64,000 bases of DNA from Methanomassiliicoccaceae archaeon UBA370. Its GTDB lineage: Archaea > Thermoplasmatota > Thermoplasmata > Methanomassiliicoccales > Methanomethylophilaceae. The position numbers and the translations under genes were made by a program. Below the pieces are notes generated by a model. The model did not search any database and was not told the DNA's origin. It was given only the letters and a program-made list of their open reading frames with translations. The stretch lies in NCBI GenBank assembly GCA_002505345.1, contig DAUY01000013.1:89446-153445 (forward strand). The letters are read 5' to 3'. Below are positions 40,955-51,075 of this stretch, piece after piece (positions within the stretch are counted from its first letter, which is position 1; each line of letters starts with the position of its first letter).

Positions 40955-43150
40955 ATGATTGATCTCTCCTCGGTAGAAATACAGCCTTCCGATCATGAAG
41001 AATTCAAAGAACTCTGTTATAACATTTGTCGTTTTATTATCGATGAGGAATGTGTCAACCGATTCAAGCTGACTAATGCGTTTCCTACGGATACATATCC
41101 TGATTTTGAGTACGCACTTGGTATATTGCTTGAGGATGGTGTTTTATTGAACGGTTCCAAGGGATATATTATCGGGCGACCCCTCGAGTTCATGGAATCT
41201 GAGCAGGAAGATGACTCATGTAGATTCGAGGATGTTACCGAAAATTTGTCCGAAGTCCCAATTATCGAGGGGCGAAGGCAGTTGGAACGTATCGAATTTA
41301 TCAGAGAGATGGATTCAAGGGCCAGTGTACTTTTGTCCGAGAAGATTGGTTATTCTCCAGCAAACGTGGTCGAAAAAAAGATTGAAGCAATGAATCGGTC
41401 AACAAAAAAAACAATACTCGAAAAATACTTTATCAATTATGTCGACCTTGCTGATATACTAAGAGAAAATAAACGCGACGCTGAAAGGTACATTTTCGAA
41501 TTCAGCAATGATTTTCCGATGGATCCTGTAGATGAAGACATATTCTCAAAATACGATGTGCCGTCCAACGTGTTTCTATACATTTTCAACAGATCTGAAG
41601 CATATTATCGTCTCTTTCAAGTCAATTTTAATCCAGGATATGGGGACACATCTGAATATATATTTCCAAAAGTCACGACCGATAAATCAACAGTCAATCT
41701 GACTCCCAACTCTGATGATGAATTGAATGCACGCGAGCGTGCGATGAGCTATTTCGAAACATATTTTTCATATTTCGGCAACGGTGCAAAATCTTTTACA
41801 TCTGCCCTTTTGGCCGTATTCAATGATGTGTCGATAAAAAGGACACGGGTCAAAGAAATATATGAACAATATTTTATAAATCATCAAGGCGAAATATCAA
41901 ATGAGAGCGACTGGGACGATATATTCGACGACTATATCGAAACAGAAGATAAGGTCAAACACCTTTCATATCAGAATATACAAGATGTATGCAATTTCAT
42001 CCAGTCTTTGAAAGAGATTGATTATGGAATCTCTGTCGAAAAACTCTATTGCTCAAACAAGGACAGCTGGTCATCATTCTTCATCAACAGTTTCCAAGAA
42101 TTGGAAGATTTCATAACAAAATATACTTCGTATAGGATTTTTGAAGGCCGTATTTTAGTCAAAGGAACACTGAATGAGGCATTACAGAATTATATCCGTG
42201 ACGTTCACGTTTACGATTGCAACCGTCTTGTCAAAATGTATGGAAGGACATGTGGAGGTCCGGCAAAAATCATCCGACCCTTTTTTGAAGCAATCGATAT
42301 GGATCAGTTTGTTAACGAAGCTCCCCTGACTGAGGAGGAAGAACAGAATATTTCTGTCAGATTAGATAAGTACCAATGGTTGACCAAAGACAATGCAAGG
42401 TCAGTTTTTGCTGATTTACATAATCTTGAACACAAGTTCAATGGAATAAATATGCACAAGCTCGGATTCACAAGTATGCAGCATGTTTACTATCGTCTCA
42501 AATACTCTTCTTTCAGCGAGTGTCTGCTCCAGAACGAATTCTTTGGTGATGAGATATATGTCGATGACCGTGAGTTTAAGTTGAAGATGGAATGCAGCAC
42601 ATTCTTGATGGAAGTGGAAGCCTTTGAAAGATATCTTCGTTGGATACCTGTTTCAAAATATCGTTATATAAATTTGGAATCGTCCAGATATCGTAAATTC
42701 GGTGAAATATTGGCCAAATATAGAGACATAATTATAGAATTATGCAAACAAAAATTCGTTACACCATTTTCGCTGAAGAATCAGATTGTCGGAATCCCCG
42801 AAATAGACGAAGACTATTACGATCTGGAATTCTATGATGCCATGCTAATAGCATCCAAGGCAAATCACCAAGCGCTCGCCCGACAAAGATTTTATTTTAT
42901 TCCTACAGACTCCACCAGTTTCGGCCCTACGGCACCAGAGTTCATACGTTATATTGTCTACAATAAAAACGGATTCGCATCGATTGAAGACATACAAGCA
43001 ATTTTAGAAAACGAATACGGAATCCATGCTGGCATGAGCACAATCAGACAGCAAGTCAAATCATCGACCTGCCTCTTCTCAACAATAACCGACGCGGCAT
43101 ATCTCGATGACGAAACCTATAGGGAGGTATTGAATAATGAGTCAAACTGA
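40955..43150 (+). CDS. Large unknown protein, first gene of a PLD-SNF2 helicase operon
   Basis: The 731-residue product is mostly helical and rich in Asp, Glu, Tyr and Phe, with no membrane segment or known catalytic motif. The last 70 residues look like a winged-helix or HARE-type HTH (FIRYIVYNKNGFASIEDIQA, then AGMSTIRQQV). An N-terminal part of 80 residues also looks like a small winged helix ending YIIGRP. Coding DNA is AT-richer than the flanks, so it was probably acquired. Ribosome sites of the downstream genes (ggaggt twice) and overlaps show translation coupling with the ParB-like and helicase genes. It may recognise DNA or phage components; this is inference. Confidence 0.75.
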   Translation: MIDLSSVEIQPSDHEEFKELCYNICRFIIDEECVNRFKLTNAFPTDTYPDFEYALGILLEDGVLLNGSKGYIIGRPLEFMESEQEDDSCRFEDVTENLSEVPIIEGRRQLERIEFIREMDSRASVLLSEKIGYSPANVVEKKIEAMNRSTKKTILEKYFINYVDLADILRENKRDAERYIFEFSNDFPMDPVDEDIFSKYDVPSNVFLYIFNRSEAYYRLFQVNFNPGYGDTSEYIFPKVTTDKSTVNLTPNSDDELNARERAMSYFETYFSYFGNGAKSFTSALLAVFNDVSIKRTRVKEIYEQYFINHQGEISNESDWDDIFDDYIETEDKVKHLSYQNIQDVCNFIQSLKEIDYGISVEKLYCSNKDSWSSFFINSFQELEDFITKYTSYRIFEGRILVKGTLNEALQNYIRDVHVYDCNRLVKMYGRTCGGPAKIIRPFFEAIDMDQFVNEAPLTEEEEQNISVRLDKYQWLTKDNARSVFADLHNLEHKFNGINMHKLGFTSMQHVYYRLKYSSFSECLLQNEFFGDEIYVDDREFKLKMECSTFLMEVEAFERYLRWIPVSKYRYINLESSRYRKFGEILAKYRDIIIELCKQKFVTPFSLKNQIVGIPEIDEDYYDLEFYDAMLIASKANHQALARQRFYFIPTDSTSFGPTAPEFIRYIVYNKNGFASIEDIQAILENEYGIHAGMSTIRQQVKSSTCLFSTITDAAYLDDETYREVLNNESN

Positions 43151-44345
43151 TATCAAAAATCTATCCGGAGTCACGCAGATGAATAAGACCAAGACCGTTG
43201 TCTTAGCAAGGAAACCGGAGACCTTTCCCGTTTACCGTGTACCACTGAAATATCTATATTACAACGATCAGAACGACCGTATTTCTACTGAAATAGTCCG
43301 TTATCGTACCGAAAATAATAAGGAACTGCCCACAGACATTGAGGAGTATAATCAGATTTTTGAAGATCTCGTCGTTAAATCCAAGGAAGATGCCATAGTT
43401 AATACTCAAAATAGTATTGCAAGACGCGGACAGGATAATCCTGGGGTAACTTTGAAGGACGGGCGTGTCGTTGATGGGAACAGGAGATTCACCTGCCTCA
43501 GGAGAATCCAAAAGGTTACTAATCAAGAACAGTATTTTGAAACCATTATCCTTGATTTTGACTACGAGAATGATTATAGATACATCAAATCGTTGGAGCT
43601 CGAACTCCAGATGGGCGTGGACGAGAAGGTTAAATATGATCCGATTGACCGTCTGTTCGGAGTATACAAGTCAATCCGCATCGAGAAAGCATTCACCATC
43701 GAGGAGTACGCAGCATTGTTTGACGATTACTCCGTTAAAGATGTGAAAAAAGATCTGGAGCTTGCGGAATTGATGTGCGAATATTTGGATTTCCAAGGTT
43801 CACATGGCAAGTACTACATCGCCAAAGATATGGACCTTCAAGGGACGCTTCATGAAATCCCATCCATCCTTGAGAAAGTTAAGAAGAAGGACCCGAACCT
43901 AGTTGACGATGTCAAACTCCGCATATTCGCGAGCATAGGCGCGGGCGTGAGCTCCAGGCTCAATCTATTCATGAGGGACATTAGGGATGTAATAGATGGT
44001 GGGGACCTAAAAAAATACCTAGATGAAACCGAGGATGCGGTAAATAATGCCATCCAGGCCCTTGAAGAATCGCCTGTTCAGAACTACAACGACCTGTCTG
44101 ACGGTTTGAGGAAACGTGATGACATCAAAGAGGGATTGATAACTCCCGTCACAACACAGAAGAAGGCTGTCGACTCTAAGAAACTGAAAAAGGCACCCAT
44201 AAAGAACTCTAGGGATGCACTTTCTACACTAAATGCGATTCATATCGAATCAATCCTCGATATGAGCAAGGACGACCGTGATGAACTGAAAAGAATCCTC
44301 GGCATGCTCCAGGACAAGATATCCGAGATCGGAGGTAAGATTTGA
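43137..44345 (+). CDS. ParB/Srx-like N-terminal domain protein
   Basis: The 402-residue product has a ParB-like core near residues 95-125: DGRVVDGNRRFTCLRRI, the nucleotide-binding box of ParB/sulfiredoxin and DNA-modification-associated proteins. The C-terminal half is helical and charged. The start is supported by ggaggt 8 bases upstream, and it overlaps the preceding gene by 14 bases. ParB-like proteins can be CTP- or ATP-binding switches or nucleases. In this operon it may regulate the helicase. No clear active-site residue can be named. Confidence 0.8.
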   Translation: MSQTDIKNLSGVTQMNKTKTVVLARKPETFPVYRVPLKYLYYNDQNDRISTEIVRYRTENNKELPTDIEEYNQIFEDLVVKSKEDAIVNTQNSIARRGQDNPGVTLKDGRVVDGNRRFTCLRRIQKVTNQEQYFETIILDFDYENDYRYIKSLELELQMGVDEKVKYDPIDRLFGVYKSIRIEKAFTIEEYAALFDDYSVKDVKKDLELAELMCEYLDFQGSHGKYYIAKDMDLQGTLHEIPSILEKVKKKDPNLVDDVKLRIFASIGAGVSSRLNLFMRDIRDVIDGGDLKKYLDETEDAVNNAIQALEESPVQNYNDLSDGLRKRDDIKEGLITPVTTQKKAVDSKKLKKAPIKNSRDALSTLNAIHIESILDMSKDDRDELKRILGMLQDKISEIGGKI

Positions 44346-46900
44346 ACTTAAGATTAGTAAACCTAAAACCAAATTACATATCCCTTGAAGACGATGTAGC
44401 GAAGCAGTTCTACATCCCAGTGATGAGCAACAGCAACCGTTTCGATAGACTATCTTGTTATTTCACGTTCAATGCAATAGCAAGATATTGTATTGGAATT
44501 TATTATCTGGGCAAGAACAACGGTAAATTTCGCCTTATAATTTCCGAAAATATATCCGAAGAAACGTTCAACATCATCAAGGAAGGATACCAGGGATACC
44601 AATTGCTTGATGACATTACACGTGAAAGGATGCGCCAGGAACTGTGTCTGGAAGATACCGTCACTCTGTCGAATCTTGCGCATCTTATGAAATGCGGTCT
44701 TGCAGAGGTCAAGTTTGCATTCTGCTGTAATGGATTGTTTCACGAAAAATCAGGGTATGCGGAGGATGCAGATGGCGATTCTCTATGTTTCACAGGATCC
44801 AATAATGAGACCAAAGAAGCATTGGAGAGCAATTACGAGAAATTCGAAGTTACAGCATCATGGCTTTCGAGTGAGTTCGATATTGGCAAAATCGTCACAA
44901 CCAAAAAGGAATTCGAGTCGATATGGGGAAGGACGAACCCCCACGTCAAAGTAATCGATCCACCCGAATCTTTTGAAAGTTATATGCAGACCTTCAATCG
45001 TGGCGCATTGTTTGAAAGTAAAGAAGAGTACCTTGACGAATTATTCTATCTCGATATATCGGAAGGAAGGATACACCTGAATCTGCCTAAAGCTGTCGAT
45101 AATCCAGGCAGGTTCAAATTCAATCTGGCGATACAAGGCTCTGTCGAGGAAACGGTCGGCCATACTCTCATTCTTAAATCGAATCTAACAAAACAAAATA
45201 TCCGCTCGATAATGGAAAAGGTCAACAAGAAAGCCGAACAAGGCGGTTACAAGGTAGTAAAAAGCGAAGAACTCGACAAGTATTTCAATTCGAGCACTTC
45301 GATGGAACAGCTTGCCCTACTTGGAATTTCGATAAAACGGAGGGATCCGAGGCATAGTGAGTTCTTCAATCTGTTCAAGAGAGAGGTCTGCGCTTTGACC
45401 GAAAACGATCTTCGTGACGAACAGCTATGGGATTCGTATTTCGCATTCAGATTAAAGAAGAGTGCTAATTTTTCCGTACCGGGTTCAGGAAAGACCGCTA
45501 CTGCATTGGGAATGTTCGCTTATCTGAACCGTAATGCGGGGGTGAACAGGCTGTTCGTCATAGGGCCCCTCAATTCTTTCGATTCCTGGATTACCGAATA
45601 TGAAAGAGTATTCGGAAACAAACTTCCTCTTAGTTACGTTACCGGTCCAGAACTAAGGAAAATGGGCAACACTATCGAATATCATGTCAGATTCGATCTC
45701 GGAAAATACAATCTGATCCTGTTGAACTATGAGAGTTTTGACCACAATCAGGAACTTACCAATGCGGTTCAGAATCGTATCGATGATAAGACGATGCTCG
45801 TATTCGACGAAGTACATAGGATCAAGGCCGTCAACGGCAAGCGCGCTATGGGAGTAATGCCCATTTCCAAGAACTCCAAATACACTATGGTGATGACCGG
45901 AACCCCGATACCCAATAATCATTCCGATGTCTATAATTTCCTTCAAATATTGTATGGTCCTGATTATGACGATTATTTTATCCTCGGACCACGCGACCTG
46001 ACCGAACTGGAGGGCCAAGACTTATCAGATTTCAACAAGAAGCTGCAACCCTTCTATTGTCGTACAACAAAGAACAAACTCAACGTCCCGCCGGTGAATA
46101 CGGACAATATCGTTCGCGTGGCAGCATCTTACGAAGAGAACATCCTCTTTAGACAGTTACATCAGATAAAAATGAACCCTCTGGCACTGATGGTCCGTGT
46201 TCTGCAGTTGGAATCAAACCCCATTATGCTGAACAAGTCACTGTTGGATCCCATGGAGCTTTCATCCTTCTCAGATGATTTAGAGGGCGATAAGATCGAT
46301 GAATTCCAGGCTATCGAAGGTGCAAGGGACATAATCACTTCTAAGACAAGGGCATGCGTGAACTTGGTAAAAGAATTGACCGATGTCGGAAAAACTGTCA
46401 TCGTATGGTGCATCTTCATCAAGACCATACGCACCTTAACAGAATTACTTGAAAAAGAAGGTATTCCTGTATGCAACGTTTACGGAGAAACTGTGGATAG
46501 GCAGGAAACGATCGACGGTTTCAAGGCCGGAAAATATCAGGTCCTGATAACTAACCCACAGACACTTGCAGAATCCGTCTCTCTACACAAGGTCTGCCAC
46601 GATGCAGTATATTTTGAATATAGCTACAACCTCGTCCAAATGCTTCAGTCAAAGGACCGTATCCACAGATTAGGTCTGGCTAATTATCAATATACGCAGT
46701 ATCATTTCCTTGAAACTGTGTTCAGCGATGAGATGCAGATGATCTCCCTCGATGAAGAGATCCATCGTCGTCTTAACGATAAAGAAAAAGTTATGCTTGA
46801 CGCCATTGAAAACGATAGCTTAGAACACTTTACCACTAATGATAAAGAAATTGAAGACATAATGTTGAAAATTGGATTTGATAAGGAGAATTTCAAATGA
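44342..46900 (+). CDS. PLD-domain SNF2-type helicase/nuclease
   Basis: The 852-residue product begins with a phospholipase-D-like nuclease domain (HEKSG at 134-138 and GSNN at 152-155 form the HxK/GSxN active site). An SF2 helicase follows, with Walker A PGSGKTAT near residue 380, DEVH near 488, TGTPIPNN near 520 and the C-terminal motif QSKDRIHRLG near 770, as in SNF2 proteins. The TTG start (44342) overlaps the preceding stop by four bases and has ggaggt 6 bases upstream. It would move along DNA and cut it, a role common in antiphage systems with PLD-helicase fusions. It completes a three-gene module beside a restriction-modification locus. Confidence 0.88.
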   Translation: MNLRLVNLKPNYISLEDDVAKQFYIPVMSNSNRFDRLSCYFTFNAIARYCIGIYYLGKNNGKFRLIISENISEETFNIIKEGYQGYQLLDDITRERMRQELCLEDTVTLSNLAHLMKCGLAEVKFAFCCNGLFHEKSGYAEDADGDSLCFTGSNNETKEALESNYEKFEVTASWLSSEFDIGKIVTTKKEFESIWGRTNPHVKVIDPPESFESYMQTFNRGALFESKEEYLDELFYLDISEGRIHLNLPKAVDNPGRFKFNLAIQGSVEETVGHTLILKSNLTKQNIRSIMEKVNKKAEQGGYKVVKSEELDKYFNSSTSMEQLALLGISIKRRDPRHSEFFNLFKREVCALTENDLRDEQLWDSYFAFRLKKSANFSVPGSGKTATALGMFAYLNRNAGVNRLFVIGPLNSFDSWITEYERVFGNKLPLSYVTGPELRKMGNTIEYHVRFDLGKYNLILLNYESFDHNQELTNAVQNRIDDKTMLVFDEVHRIKAVNGKRAMGVMPISKNSKYTMVMTGTPIPNNHSDVYNFLQILYGPDYDDYFILGPRDLTELEGQDLSDFNKKLQPFYCRTTKNKLNVPPVNTDNIVRVAASYEENILFRQLHQIKMNPLALMVRVLQLESNPIMLNKSLLDPMELSSFSDDLEGDKIDEFQAIEGARDIITSKTRACVNLVKELTDVGKTVIVWCIFIKTIRTLTELLEKEGIPVCNVYGETVDRQETIDGFKAGKYQVLITNPQTLAESVSLHKVCHDAVYFEYSYNLVQMLQSKDRIHRLGLANYQYTQYHFLETVFSDEMQMISLDEEIHRRLNDKEKVMLDAIENDSLEHFTTNDKEIEDIMLKIGFDKENFK

Positions 46901-47126
46901 AAATCATTATGAGATCTTCGTCAGATCATAACTCGAATTTTCAGTACCAGATGACCTCACGAAAAAACAAGTAATTTCAACTTGAATAGTCCCTCTTGAA
47001 ATATTCATTTAAGTTTCGTTATCCAGTGCAATAAGTAATTTGCACCAGTTTGTCTAATTAAAGGTATAATGGAACTATGATGCAAAAATCCAATTATCAA
47101 GACGAAGATTCCCATCCGGTGGAAAA

Positions 47127-47312
47127 ATGATAGTTTCGGTAGACGAGTCGGAATGCATCGGATGCGGAAAATGCGAGGAGGAATGCCCCATGATCTTCGA
47201 GCTCGACGGCGACCTGGTGTCGAGGGTCAGGCGCCAGCCCAAAGCCGACGAGGAGAAGTGCGCCGAAGCGGCGGCCGACGCCTGTCCCGCCACGGCCATA
47301 TCGATAGAGTGA
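47127..47312 (+). CDS. Small single-cluster ferredoxin
   Basis: The 61-residue product binds one Fe-S cluster: ECIGCGKCEEECP near the start and the distant Cys in ADACPATAIS. An intervening acidic and charged stretch replaces a second cluster motif. It would carry electrons in the cytoplasm. An AT-rich stretch at about 46990-47070 upstream could hold its promoter. It is convergent with the serine protease gene, the two stops being adjacent. Confidence 0.9.
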   Translation: MIVSVDESECIGCGKCEEECPMIFELDGDLVSRVRRQPKADEEKCAEAAADACPATAISIE

Positions 47313-48200
47313 TCAGTCCGTTATCCGGAATCCGCTGCTGTCCTTCGCGGCGTAGGTCTCGAACTTAACCTGCCTGTCTCTCAGCATGGCCGTCACGGTC
47401 TTGACGTGCACGCCCAGCCCCACGTTCAGGAACTGGTTCTCCACGACCGTTTTGCCTTCGTATTCCACCGTGGGGTGGAAGCCCAGGGGAAGGTGGGCGG
47501 TCTGCACCTGGACGCCGCAGATCCTGCATTCCCTGTCGTATATCGGGCCTCCGGACTGCCCTCTTAGTCCGGGCGTGGACGTTTCCACGTACAGCATCTC
47601 GTAGTTTCCGTCCACGCTGCGGCCTTTCAGCACGTTGCGGGTGTGCATCCCCTCGTTGGGGAACAGCGGCATTGGGAGGACGCCTTTACGTATCCTGAAG
47701 GAGTTCGTCGTTTCGTCGAAGTCCGAGGCCACGTCCACGAATGGGAATCCGAGCCTGCACAGGCTCGTTCCGGGCCTCATGGTCTCCGGGTCCCTGAACA
47801 CGGGATACTCCTTCACCCAGCTAGGGTCGAAGGGTTCCAGTTTGCCTATCGTGATGTCGATCTGCCTGTTGACGTATGCGTTCGTCAGCCGCACGCCGTC
47901 CCATCCCCACCAGAAAGAGTGGTTGGTTATCCATGACGGGTCCGCCTTGAGCTCGTTCTTCGGAAGCCCCGCGATGGACGAGTGCTTCTTGTTGAGTTCG
48001 TCTATCTCCTTTATCTTGTTCTGGTCGGACTGGTATTTCACATAGGAGTCGAAAATGTGCCCGGCGGTGATTATCCATCCTTCGTCGTTGATTACGAAGA
48101 ACGTACCGCACCCCGCCTCCACTTTACCGTCGGAACGGCGGGTTGAGACTATGACGGGTCTGACGAACTTTGCTGCCTTCTCGCAAGCGTCTGCGAACAT
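47313..48200 (-). CDS. Trypsin-like serine protease
   Basis: The 295-residue product has the chymotrypsin-fold catalytic set: His in GWIITAGHIFDS, Asp in DITIGKL, and Ser in LRGQSGGPIY. There is no PDZ domain and no clear signal peptide, so it is probably cytoplasmic. The start at 48200 fits a TATA-like box (cattataacg, about 48219-48230 on the minus strand) and a leaderless message; the longer frame reads AT-rich upstream DNA. Its substrate is unknown. It is divergent from the MazG-like gene across 82 bases. Confidence 0.82.
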   Translation of the reverse strand: MFADACEKAAKFVRPVIVSTRRSDGKVEAGCGTFFVINDEGWIITAGHIFDSYVKYQSDQNKIKEIDELNKKHSSIAGLPKNELKADPSWITNHSFWWGWDGVRLTNAYVNRQIDITIGKLEPFDPSWVKEYPVFRDPETMRPGTSLCRLGFPFVDVASDFDETTNSFRIRKGVLPMPLFPNEGMHTRNVLKGRSVDGNYEMLYVETSTPGLRGQSGGPIYDRECRICGVQVQTAHLPLGFHPTVEYEGKTVVENQFLNVGLGVHVKTVTAMLRDRQVKFETYAAKDSSGFRITD

Positions 48201-48282
48201 GCTTCGGCAATACCCCGTATCGTTATAATGGATTTGCTTCGCGTACGTTATTATTTTATGCGATGCGTGAATCACCGTCATC

Positions 48283-48594
48283 ATGAGGGAAGAGGACATC
48301 AGGGTGGTCAGGGACAACGAGTCCGACATAATGGAAGGAGAGGGGTACCGCGGAATATTCCGTAAATCCGACCACAAGGAGCGCTACGAGCTCCTCAAAG
48401 AGAGGCTGGCGCATGACACCGAGGCCTTCTGCAGGAAGAACGATCCGGACACCCTCCTTGACCTGATAGAGGTGGCTTACGCTCTGAGCGGCCTCATGGG
48501 CTATCCCGAAGAGGAGATGGTCAGGATGCGCAAGACGGTGAAGAATGAAAGAGGGAGCTACTCCCGCGGGACCGTGTACGAACCCGAATTATGA
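48283..48594 (+). CDS. MazG-like nucleotide pyrophosphohydrolase-type protein
   Basis: The 103-residue product resembles the helical NTP pyrophosphohydrolase fold: YELLKERLAHDTEAF, then DTLLDLIEVAYALSGLMGYPEEEMVRMRKTVKNERGSYSRG, with the acidic residues and the Lys/Arg at the end as in MazG-like house-cleaning enzymes. The EExxD motif is partly conserved. It would hydrolyse damaged or signalling nucleotides. The N-terminal 25 residues are charged and unlike the family. It has its own TATA-like box (ttattatttta) near 48246-48256. Confidence 0.65.
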   Translation: MREEDIRVVRDNESDIMEGEGYRGIFRKSDHKERYELLKERLAHDTEAFCRKNDPDTLLDLIEVAYALSGLMGYPEEEMVRMRKTVKNERGSYSRGTVYEPEL

Positions 48595-48698
48595 GTTGTC
48601 CGTCCACAATTTCTATGACGGTCTTGCCCTGAGCCGAGTTTGATTTCTACTATCGTACAAATCGATCGGGCCGGCAGGCATGTCCGCAGGTCTAAAGG

Positions 48699-48746
48699 AA
48701 TGCCCGTCCGCACCTTCTGCGATATCCGCATCGGGGGACGGGCATT
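48699..48746 (+). terminator. Long hairpin terminator between convergent genes
   Basis: An 11-bp perfect stem (aatgcccgtcc at 48699-48709, ggacgggcatt at 48736-48746) is followed by a T-rich run (gtttttctttttc). It ends the MazG-like transcript and also lies just beyond the htpG stop. Confidence 0.75.
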
Positions 48747-48757
48747 GTTTTTCTTTT

Positions 48758-50662
48758 TCAGAACATGCTCAGCACGAGGTCCGAGTACGCCACGGGGTCT
48801 TCCAGAGGCACTCCGGCCGTTATGCTGGCCTGGCCGTACATTATGCGGACCATTTTGGCCGCCCTTTCCTTGTCTTTTCCGATGGTCTCCTCCAGCGATC
48901 TGAAGAACCCGTGCTCCGCGTTCAGTTCGATGACGCGGGAGGCTTTCAGCATCTCCCCCTCGCTTCCGGGCAGGCTCTTGAAGTACTTCTCCATCTCGAA
49001 GGTGATGTTGCCTTTGGTGGTCAGCAGCACGGCGTGGTTCTTCAGTTTGCGGGATATCCTGACCTCCGAGACGCTTTCCCCAAGAGTCTCCTTGACGAAA
49101 TCCAAGGTGCCTTTGTGCCCCTCCTCCTTCTCGTCCGATTCCTTTTTCTCCTCTTCGGATTCGAGCCCCAGGTCGTCCGTGGACACGTTGCAGAACTGCT
49201 TTCCGCCGTATTCCCCGAGGATGTTCACAAGGAACGAATCCACATCGTCCGTCATGAGCAGCACGCCGTAGCCCTTTTCGAGCACGGGCTCCATCTGCGG
49301 CAGGTTCTTGGCGTGTTCGGCCGAATCGGAGATGATGAAGTATATCTTATCCTGTTTTTCGGGCATGTTCTTCACGTAGTCCGACAGCCCCGTCATCCCG
49401 CCCGCGGAGGACTCGAACATCAGCAGGTCTTTGAGCGCGTCTTTGTCTGCGCCGTAGTTGTCCACGACGCCGTACTTCAGCTGCAGTCCGAAGCTGCCGT
49501 AGAACTCCCTGTATTTCTCGGGTTCGTCCTTCATCATGCGTTCCAGCTCGGACCTGACCTTCTTGGCCAGGTTGGAACCGACCGCTTTGAGGGTGCCGTC
49601 GTTCTGCAGCATCTCCCTGGAGATGTTGAGCGAGAAGTCCGGAGAATCCACGACTCCGCGCACGAAGCGCAGGTAGTAGGGGAGCAGGTCCGCGCACTTC
49701 TCCATTATCAGCACTCCCGATGAGTACAGCTGCAGCCCGGGCTGGAAGTCCCGTGTGTAGAAGTCGTGCGGCGCCCGCTTGGGGATGAAAAGCATGGCCT
49801 TGTAGCTGACGCGCCCCTCGGCCTTCACCCTTATGACCGATACCGGATCCTCGTAATCGTAGAATTCCTGTTTGTAGAACTCTTTGCAGTCATCATCGGA
49901 CACTTCGTTCTTGTCCTTCTGCCATATGGGCACCATGCTGTTGATGACCTTGTTCTGCACGGTGGTGACGTACTCCCTCTTGGGCTCCCCGTCGTCTTCT
50001 TTCTCCCCGGTCTCCTTCCATTCTCCGGTCTCAACGTCCATGTAGATGGGCCATCTGATGTAATCCGAATAATTGACGATGAGCTCCTTCAGACGGACCG
50101 GGTCGAGGAACTCGCTGTAGTCGTTCTCCCCGGCGTCGTTTTTGATATGCATTATGACGTCCGTGCCTGCGGAACCCCTCTCGCCCTTCCTTATGGTGTA
50201 GCCGTCGGCGCCCGCGCTCTCCCATATGGAGGCCTCGTCCTCGCCGTACGCTTTCGATACCACCGTCACCTTGTCGGAGACCATGAACGCCGAATAGAAA
50301 CCGACGCCGAACTTGCCTATGACGTCGCTGTCGGTCCCTTCCTCCAGGTTCTTCCTGAACTCCGACGAGTCGCTGTATGCGATCATTCCTAGGTTCTTCT
50401 CCATGTCCTTTGCGCTCATCCCTATGCCGTTGTCCGAAACGGTGATGGTGCGTTCATCCTTGTCCACCGCGACGTCTATGCGCAGATCGTCTTTCGATAC
50501 CCCTATGGACGGGTCGGTCATCATGCGGTAGTTCATCTTGTCTATCGCATCCGAGGCGTTCGATACGATCTCTCTCAAAAAGATCTCCTTATGGCTGTAG
50601 ATCGAGTTGATCATCAGGTCCATGAGACGTTCGGTTTCCGCTTTGAACTTCTTTTTTGCCAT
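48758..50662 (-). CDS. htpG: HtpG, Hsp90-family chaperone
   Basis: The 634-residue product has the ATPase domain with SNASDAIDKM, DNGIGM and GKFGVGFYSAFMV near its N-terminus, then a middle domain and a C-terminal dimerisation domain, over the full length of bacterial HtpG. HtpG folds client proteins in the cytoplasm using ATP. Hsp90 proteins are rare in archaea, so this copy was probably taken from bacteria. A TATA-like tttatatag lies at about 50708-50716 on the minus strand, and an AAGAGG ribosome site precedes the ATG. Confidence 0.97.
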   Translation of the reverse strand: MAKKKFKAETERLMDLMINSIYSHKEIFLREIVSNASDAIDKMNYRMMTDPSIGVSKDDLRIDVAVDKDERTITVSDNGIGMSAKDMEKNLGMIAYSDSSEFRKNLEEGTDSDVIGKFGVGFYSAFMVSDKVTVVSKAYGEDEASIWESAGADGYTIRKGERGSAGTDVIMHIKNDAGENDYSEFLDPVRLKELIVNYSDYIRWPIYMDVETGEWKETGEKEDDGEPKREYVTTVQNKVINSMVPIWQKDKNEVSDDDCKEFYKQEFYDYEDPVSVIRVKAEGRVSYKAMLFIPKRAPHDFYTRDFQPGLQLYSSGVLIMEKCADLLPYYLRFVRGVVDSPDFSLNISREMLQNDGTLKAVGSNLAKKVRSELERMMKDEPEKYREFYGSFGLQLKYGVVDNYGADKDALKDLLMFESSAGGMTGLSDYVKNMPEKQDKIYFIISDSAEHAKNLPQMEPVLEKGYGVLLMTDDVDSFLVNILGEYGGKQFCNVSTDDLGLESEEEKKESDEKEEGHKGTLDFVKETLGESVSEVRISRKLKNHAVLLTTKGNITFEMEKYFKSLPGSEGEMLKASRVIELNAEHGFFRSLEETIGKDKERAAKMVRIMYGQASITAGVPLEDPVAYSDLVLSMF

Positions 50663-51075
50663 TCATGTACCTCTTAATGTTGTATGGTTCGATTAAGTGT
50701 TTGAACTTCTATATAAATATTTCATTTTTTGAATATTAATTGCCAGATGTGACGTTTGGCCGTCAACGGTGACAAGGGCCTTCGATGTAACGGCAGTTCA
50801 TCATTCGGTAGGGCGTGACGGTCTGAGGAGATTCCCTTGCAGCTGAAGTTCTACCCTCGATCGTCAGCAGACGTCTACGGAAGCGTTCACATAAGGGTCC
50901 CTTTTTACGATCATCTTCTTCTATCCTCATTTTGAGAAAGTTCGAATTAATTGCTGCTTCAACAGGACGTCGCTCTTGATGAGCCGCTTTATTATCCCAG
51001 GGTCGGCTCATCGATCGGATTCAGGCGTAATGGGGCGCCAGGATTATCCCTTTCGGACATGATACCTTCAGTAAG
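50663..51075. other. Intergenic region upstream of htpG
   Basis: It holds the htpG promoter box at about 50708-50716. A minus-strand frame of 82 codons at 50763-51011 has no recognisable domain and a codon pattern unlike the neighbours, so it is not called. Nothing else was seen. Confidence 0.4.

Noticed and set aside
50763..51011. An 82-codon minus-strand frame upstream of htpG
   Set aside because: It is Arg-rich with no domain, start signal or codon pattern like the neighbours.
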